A stretch of DNA of 42,072 nt, from positions 1 to 42,072 of the forward strand of contig UBNE01000056.1 of the NCBI GenBank assembly GCA_900466745.1, in the 5' to 3' direction. The translations under genes and the position numbers were made by a program. The notes below the pieces were generated by a model, which was not told where the DNA came from, did no database searches, and saw only the letters and a program-made list of their open reading frames with translations. Positions 7,433 to 13,728 of the stretch are shown here, in pieces (the stretch's first letter is position 1; each line of letters starts with the position of its first letter). The stretch is from Hyphomicrobiales bacterium. Lineage in GTDB: Bacteria; Pseudomonadota; Alphaproteobacteria; Rhizobiales; Beijerinckiaceae.

Positions 7433-8230
7433 TTACTTCTTCGTCCGCTGCGCTCGGCGAGCTTCCAGCGCCTTCCGCTTCCCCTCCGGGATTTGGTTGT
7501 AGAGGTCTTCGAGTTGACGCTTTTCGGTGATCGCCCACGAGACCACGGAGTTGGCGAGCTTGAACAGGATAGCGACCGTGGCGTGGTCATCGTCGCCGTA
7601 TAGTTGACCTGCGTGCATGACCTCGTTGCCGTTCTGCCGGATGATGTCGAGTGCCAGTTGGATTTCTCTTGGGCAGCCCTCCTCGTCCAACCATTCGACG
7701 GCCTTCTCGAATGTGCCAGCTCCCGACAGTTTCTTGCATAGCCCTTCAATGCACATACGAAGGAGTGCAGCCGCTGCTCTGGGGCTCGCTTGGCTGACGG
7801 CGGCGGCTTCCTCGTAGTCGCGTTGCATTTCCTGGGGCATGTCTGGCGACATAGGCGGGGCATCGTAGGTAACTGGGAATATCAACTTCTGCTCAAACCA
7901 AAGGGAGCGTGCGGAGCACGTTCCACACGTGCTGATTGAGACATCAGCCAGCTTGGTTGTCACCTCTTTGTAGCTGCCCGAGACGACCTTGTTCTCCTTC
8001 GTGAACAGGTCAAGCCAGTGCTGCCACGATGCAACCCGACACCGGGGGCACGTGAAATACCGCTCACGAAAGCGGGGGCTGATGTCTTTTGGTGCCGCTT
8101 GCTGTCTCAGCCCGCTCTGGCCTTCGACCTCTTCTTTGGGAATGGATGGTAGCAAGCGCGACATTGTTGACCGCCAGAAAAGCCATTTGTCGCCACTGTG
8201 TACGAGGCCGACGCGATTTACTACCGTCAT
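7433..8230 (-). CDS. Zinc-ribbon DUF4145 protein
   Basis: A 265-residue cytoplasmic protein. Two CxxC pairs, CPRC (61-64) and CGTC (102-105), look like a zinc ribbon. The helical DUF4145 domain follows (~139-235) with the hallmark pattern SPRAAAALLRMCIEGLCKKL and, later, IIRQNGNEVMHAG. DUF4145 occurs in type I restriction HsdR proteins and as a stand-alone protein in defence islands; its biochemical role is unclear. It lies upstream of and parallel to the ATPase-DUF4435 gene with a 115-base gap, which suggests a joint cassette. The ATG at 8230 is chosen. A TTG one codon earlier and the ATG at 8164 (MSRLLPSIPKEE) are alternatives; ribosome sites are weak for all of them. Confidence 0.78.
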   Translation of the reverse strand: MTVVNRVGLVHSGDKWLFWRSTMSRLLPSIPKEEVEGQSGLRQQAAPKDISPRFRERYFTCPRCRVASWQHWLDLFTKENKVVSGSYKEVTTKLADVSISTCGTCSARSLWFEQKLIFPVTYDAPPMSPDMPQEMQRDYEEAAAVSQASPRAAAALLRMCIEGLCKKLSGAGTFEKAVEWLDEEGCPREIQLALDIIRQNGNEVMHAGQLYGDDDHATVAILFKLANSVVSWAITEKRQLEDLYNQIPEGKRKALEARRAQRTKK

Positions 8231-8242
8231 CAATCTGAGACA

Positions 8243-8620
8243 GAGCCACCTCCCGGATGTTTGGCGAAGAAATCCAAGAGGGCCCTATCGCTGAAGCGAT
8301 GCCACGACTCCCCCCGTGGCACTCGCATCCCCGAAAGGAACCCGCTCGGGAACCGTTGACGGTGCCTGCTGGCGGCCCCGATTGGGCGCCGGACAGGCAG
8401 CCATCCGCCGCCTCTGAATAGCTCTTTCCCGTGATGAGGGGTGGGCGTGCAGGCTCTTTGCGGGAGCGTCCGCTTTCCTACCGGATCGCACTGTCAACGC
8501 TCTTGCAGCGAGGTCGCGCCGCGCCCGCCGATGCTGACTCGCGCTCGGGCTGCCAGTCGTCCGTTGAAGTATACCGTAGCGGACAAGGCGCGGGGATGGC
8601 GCAGAGGCTGTCCGTAAGGG
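8243..8620. other. Non-coding stretch between DUF4145 gene and recombinase
   Basis: No convincing gene is seen. The reading frames here are arginine/serine-rich shadows. A perfect 7-bp stem, TGCCACG (8300-8306) with CGTGGCA (8315-8321), surrounds a C-rich loop. It lacks a T tract, so it is a possible structured or binding site rather than a terminator. TGAGACA at 8236-8242, just before the DUF4145 start, is the motif clustered at 11403-11433. Confidence 0.5.
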
Positions 8621-8657
8621 TTGACGTGAGTCTGCGGACATGCATTCATGCGGACAT
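8621..8657 (+). promoter_or_regulatory. Promoter with direct repeats before the serine recombinase
   Basis: TTGACG (8621-8626), a 17-base spacer and ATTCAT (8644-8649) form a plausible sigma-70 promoter. A perfect 9-base direct repeat, TGCGGACAT, at 8633-8641 and 8649-8657 overlaps it with a 16-base period. Serine resolvases often bind sites over their own promoter, so this may be a recombination and autoregulation site. That is an inference. Confidence 0.45.
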
Positions 8658-8684
8658 TATCTCTACAGACAGAGAGCGCTGCCC

Positions 8685-9320
8685 ATGCAGACCGTCCTCT
8701 ACTCTCGCGTCTCGACCGCCGACCAAACCATCGAGCATCAGGAGAAGCAGGCGCGGGATGCCGGCTTCACCATTGACCGGGTGGTGGCGGACCATGGCGT
8801 CTCCGGTGTCAGCACCCGCCTTGCCGAGCGGCCGGAGGGCAAGCGCCTCTTCGACATGCTGCGGGCCGGCGACGTGCTGGTGGTGCGGTGGGTTGATCGG
8901 CTTGGGCGCAACTACGCCGATGTTACCGAGACCATCCGGGAGTTCATGCGGCGGGGTGTCGTCATCAAGACCATCATCAATCGCATGACTTTCGACGGGG
9001 CGACCTTAGACCCCATGCAGCAAGCCGTCAGGGACGCCCTCATCGCCTTCATGGCGGCGTCAGCGCAGGCGCAGGCGGAGGCCACCAAGACGGCGCAGGC
9101 GGCCGGCATCGAACACGCCAAGGCCAACGGCGGGAACGCCTACAGGGGCCGCAAGCCGAGCTTTACGCGGGCGCAGATGGAGACCGTGCGGGACATGCTG
9201 GCGCAGGATGCCGGGATCAGCGTCATCGCCAAGGGCACGGGCCTGTCCCGGCAGGCCATCTACCGGATGAAGGATGATCCGGCCGAGGCGGAGGCTGCCT
9301 TGGTGAAGTGGGCTATGTGA
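8685..9320 (+). CDS. Serine recombinase, resolvase/invertase family
   Basis: A 211-residue small serine recombinase that cuts and rejoins DNA through a 5'-phosphoserine link. The catalytic motif YSRVSTADQ places the nucleophile at S10. The active-site arginines fit VVRWVDRLGRN (66-76). The E helix is followed by GRKPSFTRAQ, and a C-terminal helix-turn-helix (~163-195) ends in GLSRQAIYRM, as in Pin/Hin/Tn3 resolvases. Length is normal. The open frame starts at 8640, but ATG 8685 aligns with the family start (catalytic Ser at position 10) and has GAGAG upstream. It is a second recombinase besides the island integrase; no transposase or cognate invertible segment is evident. Confidence 0.92.
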   Translation: MQTVLYSRVSTADQTIEHQEKQARDAGFTIDRVVADHGVSGVSTRLAERPEGKRLFDMLRAGDVLVVRWVDRLGRNYADVTETIREFMRRGVVIKTIINRMTFDGATLDPMQQAVRDALIAFMAASAQAQAEATKTAQAAGIEHAKANGGNAYRGRKPSFTRAQMETVRDMLAQDAGISVIAKGTGLSRQAIYRMKDDPAEAEAALVKWAM

Positions 9321-9447
9321 AGCCTTCGGGACGAAGCCGATCGTGCCGCCACAGCCGCAAAAGTGGAGTCACTGCACCTTGCCATCGCTGTGCCCATTGG
9401 GGAGGCGAGGCGGCTGGCGAGGGGCGCAACCGCCGTCGTTGAGGTAG

Positions 9448-10065
9448 TCACACCCGCACTTTGATCTCGATTTCGATCTTATCCGCGCTGACGCCCATGC
9501 GCTCGGCCAAGCGAGCCTTAATCGTCTCCATGAAGCTCGCGTCATTACTCGGGTCGCGGTTGTCGGGGAATGCCTCACTGACCTCGCGTTCCTGCTTGTC
9601 GGCAGGTGCTAAAACAGTCTCAGACCACAGCGCCTTTTCCCCGAAGCCAGAGCCCGTAAACCGCCAGCCATCTTCAAACTCCGGATTTACCCAGGAGGGG
9701 ATGTGCTCCATTCCATGCGCAGCCTTTGCGGCGTGGTTCGCCTCGAACGCCGCTACGACGGTGTCCTTGTCGAACATGGTCACGACGATCTTGGTCGGCT
9801 CTTCTTCAGGGCGGTGAGCGTGGATGACACGGTCAACATCGCTCAGCACGTGATACGAGCCGTTGGCGGCGCGAGTGAACGATATGCGACCACCAGTGGT
9901 CACCTTGACCGCGCAGGAGAGGGTCTCGCTGCCCTTGGCGATCTTGATACGCGAGAACCTCGGCACACCGGACCCCGAGGCCGTGTTCTCAACGTCGTAA
10001 CCCTTCGCTTCCAGCAGGCGCACTACGGCCGCTCGCACTTCACTGTCCTCAATCCAGTCGCCCAT
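9448..10065 (-). CDS. Uncharacterised island protein (205 aa)
   Basis: A real gene by its start: the ATG at 10065 has AAGGAG eight bases upstream. It opens MGDWIEDSEVRAAVVRLLEA, then KGYDVENTASGSGVPRFSRI. A following strand-rich part includes LSCAVKVTTGGRISFTR and IVVTMFDKDTVVAAFEAN. The tail is charged and ends KIEIEIKVRV. No signal peptide or membrane helix is present. The helix-strand pattern with an acidic N-terminal helix and the AVKVT strand is faintly like a restriction-endonuclease-type fold, but I cannot identify the catalytic triad and do not claim it. It is convergent with the serine recombinase and inside the lower-GC island. Confidence 0.7.
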   Translation of the reverse strand: MGDWIEDSEVRAAVVRLLEAKGYDVENTASGSGVPRFSRIKIAKGSETLSCAVKVTTGGRISFTRAANGSYHVLSDVDRVIHAHRPEEEPTKIVVTMFDKDTVVAAFEANHAAKAAHGMEHIPSWVNPEFEDGWRFTGSGFGEKALWSETVLAPADKQEREVSEAFPDNRDPSNDASFMETIKARLAERMGVSADKIEIEIKVRV

Positions 10066-10107
10066 GTATTTCTCCTTTCCTTCAAGACGAGAGTTAAATG
10101 TCATTTT

Positions 10108-10143
10108 TTGAAATGAAATTCAAGAGGCAAAAGAAGAATTCTT
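10108..10143. promoter_or_regulatory. AT-rich palindromes upstream of the 205-aa gene
   Basis: TTGAA-N6-TTCAA (10108-10123) and the perfect palindrome AAGAATTCTT (10134-10143) lie 43-78 bases upstream of the start at 10065, in the most AT-rich part of the island. They are probable promoter/operator elements for that gene. Beyond them, to about 10320, I see no gene. Confidence 0.35.
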
Positions 10144-10321
10144 TCTTCTCCGATTTTTGGGAGAGCTAAACGAGATGAAAACGGCGAGCGACAGGTAGGG
10201 AGCCATCGTTCAGCGGCAACCGGTGAGCGGCAGCCCTTCGCTAAGCGGAATTGAGAAGAGCGGACCATCTCGGTAGAGCCGGCGGAGCGGCTGACCGGAT
10301 GTAGGATGCGGCAAGGCGTGA

Positions 10322-10594
10322 TCTTGCGACCGGCCGTCCTCGCTTTTATTTCCGCGTCTGTCTCTCAGGGGGGGACGCAGATATCGGATCATCGGATGGC
10401 CTGACCCCAGCACGGGGCGCATCAGGCGGACCTACAAGGACTTCCCACCGGGAGCGGCGACCGTCGTCGGGCGGTGGTTGGCGGATGCCCTTGGCCTCGC
10501 AGGGCTGCACGTCGCCAAGCTGGAGCGGGCAGATGCCGAGAAGGCTCGGCAGGGCAAGGCAGAGTTTCACAAGGCGTTGGCGGACTTGGTATGA
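10322..10594 (+). pseudogene. 5'-truncated reading frame coupled to the ParB-like gene
   Basis: The frame is open from 10322 to a TGA at 10592-10594 but has no ATG, GTG or TTG start. From ~10376 it reads like protein: RRYRIIGWPDPSTGRIRRTY, then KDFPPGAATVVGRWLADALG and LHVAKLERADAEKARQGKAE, ending FHKALADLV. Its stop overlaps the next gene's start as ATGA, the classic signature of translational coupling. I infer the 3' remnant of a gene whose 5' half was lost, or a gene with a non-standard start (a CTG is present at 10358). The family is not recognised. Confidence 0.45.
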
Positions 10595-11394
10595 GCAAGA
10601 AGAGGTTTCAGATCACCGGGGCGGCGCTGGCGATGCGCGAGCTTCAGAAGCTGCCGCCGCAGAGCAGCGCCGGGAAGCCGGATGTCCTTCCGTTCGCCGC
10701 CATCACGATCCACGACGCCGTGTTCCAGCCCCGCGCCATGAGCGAGCACCATGTCCACGGGCTCTCGAAAATCATCAAGAACCAGGGCGAGGTCGCACCC
10801 GTGGTCGTGTGGCCTGTCGGGGACAAGCTCATCCTACTCGATGGCCACCACCGCATCGAAGCATACAAGAAAGCAGCGAAAACGAACGCCATCCCGGTCG
10901 AGTATTTCGAGGGAACAGCAGACGAGGCGCTGGCCAAGTCCGGCGAATGCAATACCCCGCTCAAACTCCCCATGACGACGGAGGAGCGACAGGACTTCGC
11001 GTGGCGCATGGAAACCCTCGGCGACTACTCCTTGGCTGAGATTGTCCTGAAGTCGGGCGCGAGCAAGGCCCAAGTTGCCCGCATGAGAGCCGTCAAGCGC
11101 AAGCTGGGCGACCTCGCGCAATGCTTCGGGACTTGGAGAGCGGCCCGCAAGCACGCCGAAGAACCAGAGGAGGAGCGTGGTTCGGAGGAATGGAAGGAGC
11201 GACAGGCGGAGGCATACGCCGACAAGCTGGCGAAGGCGTTCGGCAACAAGCTCTCCACCAATCCCGAACTCGCCGCCATGGCGCTCGACATCTACTTCGG
11301 CCGAAAGCTCCCAGACCTGCATCACCAGATCGGCGAAATCATGAGCGAGGCCGAGCACGAGCAGTCAGCGGAGGAAAGTGAGGACGCCTTTTAG
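10591..11394 (+). CDS. ParB/Srx-fold (ParB N-terminal-like) protein
   Basis: A 267-residue protein with the ParB/sulfiredoxin nucleotide-binding fold at the N-terminus. AITIHDAVFQPRAM (38-50) is the ParB-style 'x-x-N/F-P-R' strand. ILLDGHHRIEAYKKA (81-95) is the DGHHR box that binds or hydrolyses NTP/DNA ends in this family. A helix-turn-helix-like segment follows (YSLAEIVLKSGASKAQVARM, 146-165). The tail is a charged helix. There is no adjacent ParA, so plasmid partition is unlikely. Such orphan ParB-like proteins on mobile elements act as DNA-binding regulators or nucleases. The ATG at 10591 overlaps the upstream frame's stop. Confidence 0.8.
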   Translation: MSKKRFQITGAALAMRELQKLPPQSSAGKPDVLPFAAITIHDAVFQPRAMSEHHVHGLSKIIKNQGEVAPVVVWPVGDKLILLDGHHRIEAYKKAAKTNAIPVEYFEGTADEALAKSGECNTPLKLPMTTEERQDFAWRMETLGDYSLAEIVLKSGASKAQVARMRAVKRKLGDLAQCFGTWRAARKHAEEPEEERGSEEWKERQAEAYADKLAKAFGNKLSTNPELAAMALDIYFGRKLPDLHHQIGEIMSEAEHEQSAEESEDAF

Positions 11395-11400
11395 TGCCCT

Positions 11401-11435
11401 CCTGTCTCATCCCTACGATGTCTCAATGAGACAGG
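11401..11435. repeat. TGTCTCA repeat cluster between ParB-like gene and integrase
   Basis: CCTGTCTCAT (11401-11410) and ATGAGACAGG (11426-11435) are perfect 10-bp inverted arms. Within them a second copy makes a perfect 15-base palindrome TGTCTCA-A-TGAGACA (11419-11433). This gives three copies of one heptamer in 31 bases. The cluster lies between convergent genes. It has no T tract, so an operator-like or partition-like site for a DNA-binding protein is as likely as a terminator. Confidence 0.6.
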
Positions 11436-11436
11436 C

Positions 11437-12987
11437 TTAGCCGTCCAACTTGTACCTCGGGAACCGGGCCATCGCTTCCGCCAACATGCTGTTGGGATGC
11501 TCATACTTCCGAGCTGTCCGGCCTACCGAATGCCCGGCGATGGCGTCCCGGATGCGCTCTTCGATACCGGCACCGAGGGCCTGCGTCTTCCATGTATGGC
11601 GCCACGCATGATTGATCCGCACGTCCTTGGCGATTTCCGTCTCGTCCCGAAGCCACTCCGCCAAGCGGATCGACTCCAGAGCCGCACGACTGGTCAGGGC
11701 GTCCTCTTTCTCCCGGCGTGATGGATCGTAGAAGAGCGGCCCGCTCTTTACGGACCGCAGGAAGGTCAGAAAGCCCTCGGCTATGACGTGCTCGTGGACA
11801 GGAACGCGGCGATAGGTCCGGTTCTTCACGCTGCCGGCCGAAGGCGTGATGCGATAGAACCACGTCCCGTCCTCTTCCGAAAAGTCCTCGCGACGTAGCT
11901 GTGTCGTCTCTGTGACCCGTGCTCCTGAATAGGCGCACAACCACGGACACCAGCGACGAGCGTTCCTTCGGGCTTCGTGGACGGTAGTATCGTCGGCAGC
12001 CTTTCGGGCCGCTTTGAGTATCTTTCGGACTTCTTCAAGTGTGAAGAACGGTTCTCGATCTCGCGTCGGCTCCGGCGCTTGAAGGTCCACATCCTTGGCG
12101 ATGTTGGCAGGAACGATCCGACCGCCGAGTTTGGACGAGGCCCAGCCGAAGACCGAACTGACGGCGGCAACGTCGTTCTTCTGGATGATATGGGGCTGGA
12201 CCCCATCGACCTCTTCGCGATGCTTCGCCCATGCATATACATCGTCATCCGTAAGCGCTCGGACGTCCTTGTCACCTACGAAATCCGAGAACGATTGCAG
12301 CTTCTGCCGATAGCCGCGCAAGGTCCTCCCGCCGAGGCGGCCTTGTTTGGCCTTCTCGAACAGGTTGAAGACCCCCATGACGGTCAGCTTAGAGATTTCT
12401 TCAGGGGCGGTCGGGGTCTCGACGATGTCACCCTTCTGCCGCGTTGCGCTCGCCTGCGAAGCCTTCCGGTATTCCTTCAGGAGCCGCAGCGAGACCTTCC
12501 GATGCTCTGGGGAGGACGGGGCCAGGACGAAGCCGTGCGAGCCTATGAAATCGTCGATCTCATCTTGTAGATGCGTGGTATCGCCGCGAGCGAACTCCTC
12601 TGCGGACGTGGCATTGTCCCACGCTATGGTTTCGCCGTAGCGTCGAAACTCGCGCTCGCTGAGCCCATCGCTGCGAAGGTCCTCGTCTTCCTGCAAGAGG
12701 TGCACGTACCAAAGCTGTGCAAGGCGCTCGATTTCGAAATCGGTGACGGTGGTTCTGCCGGGCTGCCTCGCCCGCTCGCGGATGGCGGTAATGCGCTCTT
12801 CGACAGAAGTCAGCCACTTCCCATACGCTGCCCGCGCTTGGGTATCATTGAGGTGGGCGGGCCAAATGGGCTTGTCCTCGCGCTTGCCGAACTCTGCCCG
12901 GCAATCCTCCGGGATCACTTTCCGGGCTTTCCAGTTCCCGGTCTTGGGGTCTCTCGTCAGCTTAGCCATGCGCAGCGCGAACGCCAT
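11437..12987 (-). CDS. Tyrosine recombinase (site-specific integrase) of the island
   Basis: A 516-residue phage-type integrase that inserts and excises the island at tRNA-Pro. The C-terminal catalytic domain has the full set: R357 in YSGARVTE, K388 in SVKNRTYRRV, H460 and R463 in HAWRHTW, H486 in AGHSVGR, and the nucleophile Y495 in RKYEHPN. A core-binding domain spans ~200-300. The first ~60 residues (LTRDPKTGNWKARKVIPEDC) resemble the N-terminal region typical of long alphaproteobacterial integrases. It ends beside the convergent ParB-like gene and starts 70 bases from the right attachment repeat, the usual place for an island integrase. A second in-frame ATG at 12969 (MAKLTRD) is possible. 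Confidence 0.95.
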   Translation of the reverse strand: MAFALRMAKLTRDPKTGNWKARKVIPEDCRAEFGKREDKPIWPAHLNDTQARAAYGKWLTSVEERITAIRERARQPGRTTVTDFEIERLAQLWYVHLLQEDEDLRSDGLSEREFRRYGETIAWDNATSAEEFARGDTTHLQDEIDDFIGSHGFVLAPSSPEHRKVSLRLLKEYRKASQASATRQKGDIVETPTAPEEISKLTVMGVFNLFEKAKQGRLGGRTLRGYRQKLQSFSDFVGDKDVRALTDDDVYAWAKHREEVDGVQPHIIQKNDVAAVSSVFGWASSKLGGRIVPANIAKDVDLQAPEPTRDREPFFTLEEVRKILKAARKAADDTTVHEARRNARRWCPWLCAYSGARVTETTQLRREDFSEEDGTWFYRITPSAGSVKNRTYRRVPVHEHVIAEGFLTFLRSVKSGPLFYDPSRREKEDALTSRAALESIRLAEWLRDETEIAKDVRINHAWRHTWKTQALGAGIEERIRDAIAGHSVGRTARKYEHPNSMLAEAMARFPRYKLDG

Positions 12988-12988
12988 T

Positions 12989-13008
12989 GTGTACCGCCCA
13001 TTTGTACC
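12989..13008. promoter_or_regulatory. Candidate integrase arm-type sites, right end
   Basis: GTGTACC (12989-12995) and TTTGTACC (13001-13008) echo the tandem TTGTACC sites at the left end. The first lies one base upstream of the integrase start codon, so binding could also repress integrase expression. Confidence 0.45.
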
Positions 13009-13040
13009 AAGAGGGGCGGCTCGCGGCCAAAAGCCGAATT

Positions 13041-13052
13041 AAATCAATCATG
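13041..13052. repeat. Right member of the island's terminal inverted repeat
   Basis: AAATCAATCATG is the exact reverse complement of 5538-5549 and lies 4 bases from the right attachment repeat. Confidence 0.6.
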
Positions 13053-13056
13053 TCAG

Positions 13057-13090
13057 CGGGAAATTTTGGTCGGAGTGGCAGGATTTGAAC
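13057..13090. repeat. attR: attachment repeat within tRNA-Pro
   Basis: A 34-base exact match to 5486-5519. Bases 13067-13090 are the 3' end of the intact tRNA-Pro gene, so the element carries the sequence that restored the tRNA on insertion. Confidence 0.93.
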
Positions 13091-13143
13091 CTGCGACCCC
13101 CTCGTCCCGAACGAGGTGCTCTACCAGGCTGAGCCACACTCCG
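13067..13143 (-). tRNA. tRNA-Pro (anticodon CGG)
   Basis: A 77-base gene with CCA encoded. The acceptor arms CGGAGTG / CACTCCG pair over 7 bp. The D arm is GCTC-AGCCTGGTAG-AGC, the anticodon stem CCTCG/CGAGG with loop TTCGGGA (anticodon CGG), and the T arm GCAGG-TTCAAAT-CCTGC. Its 3' end is the island's integration site and remains intact. Confidence 0.97.
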
Positions 13144-13300
13144 ATCAACTGGTGGCCGGCTTATAGCCAGCGTCGCGCCGGGGCGCAACAGGCTGTTTGC
13201 GTCTTTTGACGGAAATCTCGCGAAAGCTTTCGACGCAGCCTTCGGAAGGCTTCAAGGCTGTTGCGCATGGCGGCGGTGCGTTCTAGAACGCGCGGCGCAT

Positions 13301-13375
13301 TGGGGCGTCGCCAAGCGGTAAGGCAGCGGTTTTTGGTACCGCCATGCGGAGGTTCGAATCCTCCCGCCCCAGCCA
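13301..13375 (+). tRNA. tRNA-Gln (anticodon TTG)
   Basis: A 75-base gene with CCA encoded. Acceptor TGGGGCG pairs with CGCCCCA, the D arm is GCCAAGCGGTAAGGC, the anticodon stem GCGGT/ACCGC has loop TTTTGGT (anticodon TTG), and the T arm is GGAGG-TTCGAAT-CCTCC. It lies on the opposite strand to tRNA-Pro, 157 bases away and outside the island. Confidence 0.97.
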
Positions 13376-13728
13376 TCGGCTTCCGGTTTCACGGACGCGG
13401 CCGCCTTTTCCGATTTCCGCGACAAGGCAGGGATTTGGCGGACGGTTGCGCGCGCTCAGATGCGGCCTTGTCCGAGCGTTGGGGATTTCCGCGGCTTTCC
13501 GGCTCGGTCCGGGCCGGGGGGATCCTTTTCCAAAGGCTCTGCCGTGCGGTCTCCGCAACCTGGTTCGTTCCCCGACGATCCATCGGCGCCTTCAGCGAGC
13601 GATCTCCCGAGCCGCAGGCATCTCCACGCCGCAGCCACCAATGCAACCGGCAGGCGCAGCGCCACAGGATCCTCGTGCCGCGCTGCCGCATGGGGTTGCG
13701 GCACAGGAGCCTCGTCACGCGCGATGCG
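13376..13728. other. 353 bases without a recognisable gene
   Basis: It lies between tRNA-Gln and the LysR gene's 3' end. Long open frames cross it on both strands, but their translations are arginine/proline-rich and match nothing I know. I see no hairpin with a T tract. Confidence 0.5.

Larger units (their letters stand above)
5486..13090. mobile_element. Integrated genomic island at tRNA-Pro(CGG), about 7.6 kb
   Basis: The two ends share a perfect 34-bp direct repeat (5486-5519 and 13057-13090). The right copy is the 3' portion of a complete tRNA-Pro; the left copy is an orphan 3' fragment. This is the arrangement left by integration into the 3' end of a tRNA gene. A tyrosine integrase (11437-12987) lies just inside the right end. 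Just inside the repeats is a perfect 12-bp inverted pair (5538-5549 and 13041-13052). Base composition drops inside: the 60 bases from 6601 contain 26 G+C, against 51 in the 60 bases from 3961. No replication, conjugation or capsid gene is visible, so it is an integrative island or satellite-like element rather than a prophage or ICE. Confidence 0.92.

Noticed and set aside
8285..8641. A 118-codon minus-strand frame between the DUF4145 and recombinase genes
   Set aside because: No ribosome site, composition rich in Arg/Ser/Ala, no recognisable pattern, and it overlaps the recombinase promoter.
9321..9447. The recombinase frame stays open past its TGA to 9447 with protein-like text (AATAAKVESLHLAI)
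   Set aside because: The 211-residue recombinase is already full length. The extension has no start and may be chance in G+C-rich sequence.
10591..11394. Reading the ParB-like gene as part of a plasmid partition system
   Set aside because: There is no ParA-type ATPase nearby and no origin; the island is chromosomally integrated.
11437..13143. Idea that the island is a prophage
   Set aside because: No capsid, portal, terminase, tail, lysis or replication gene is present in the 7.6 kb.
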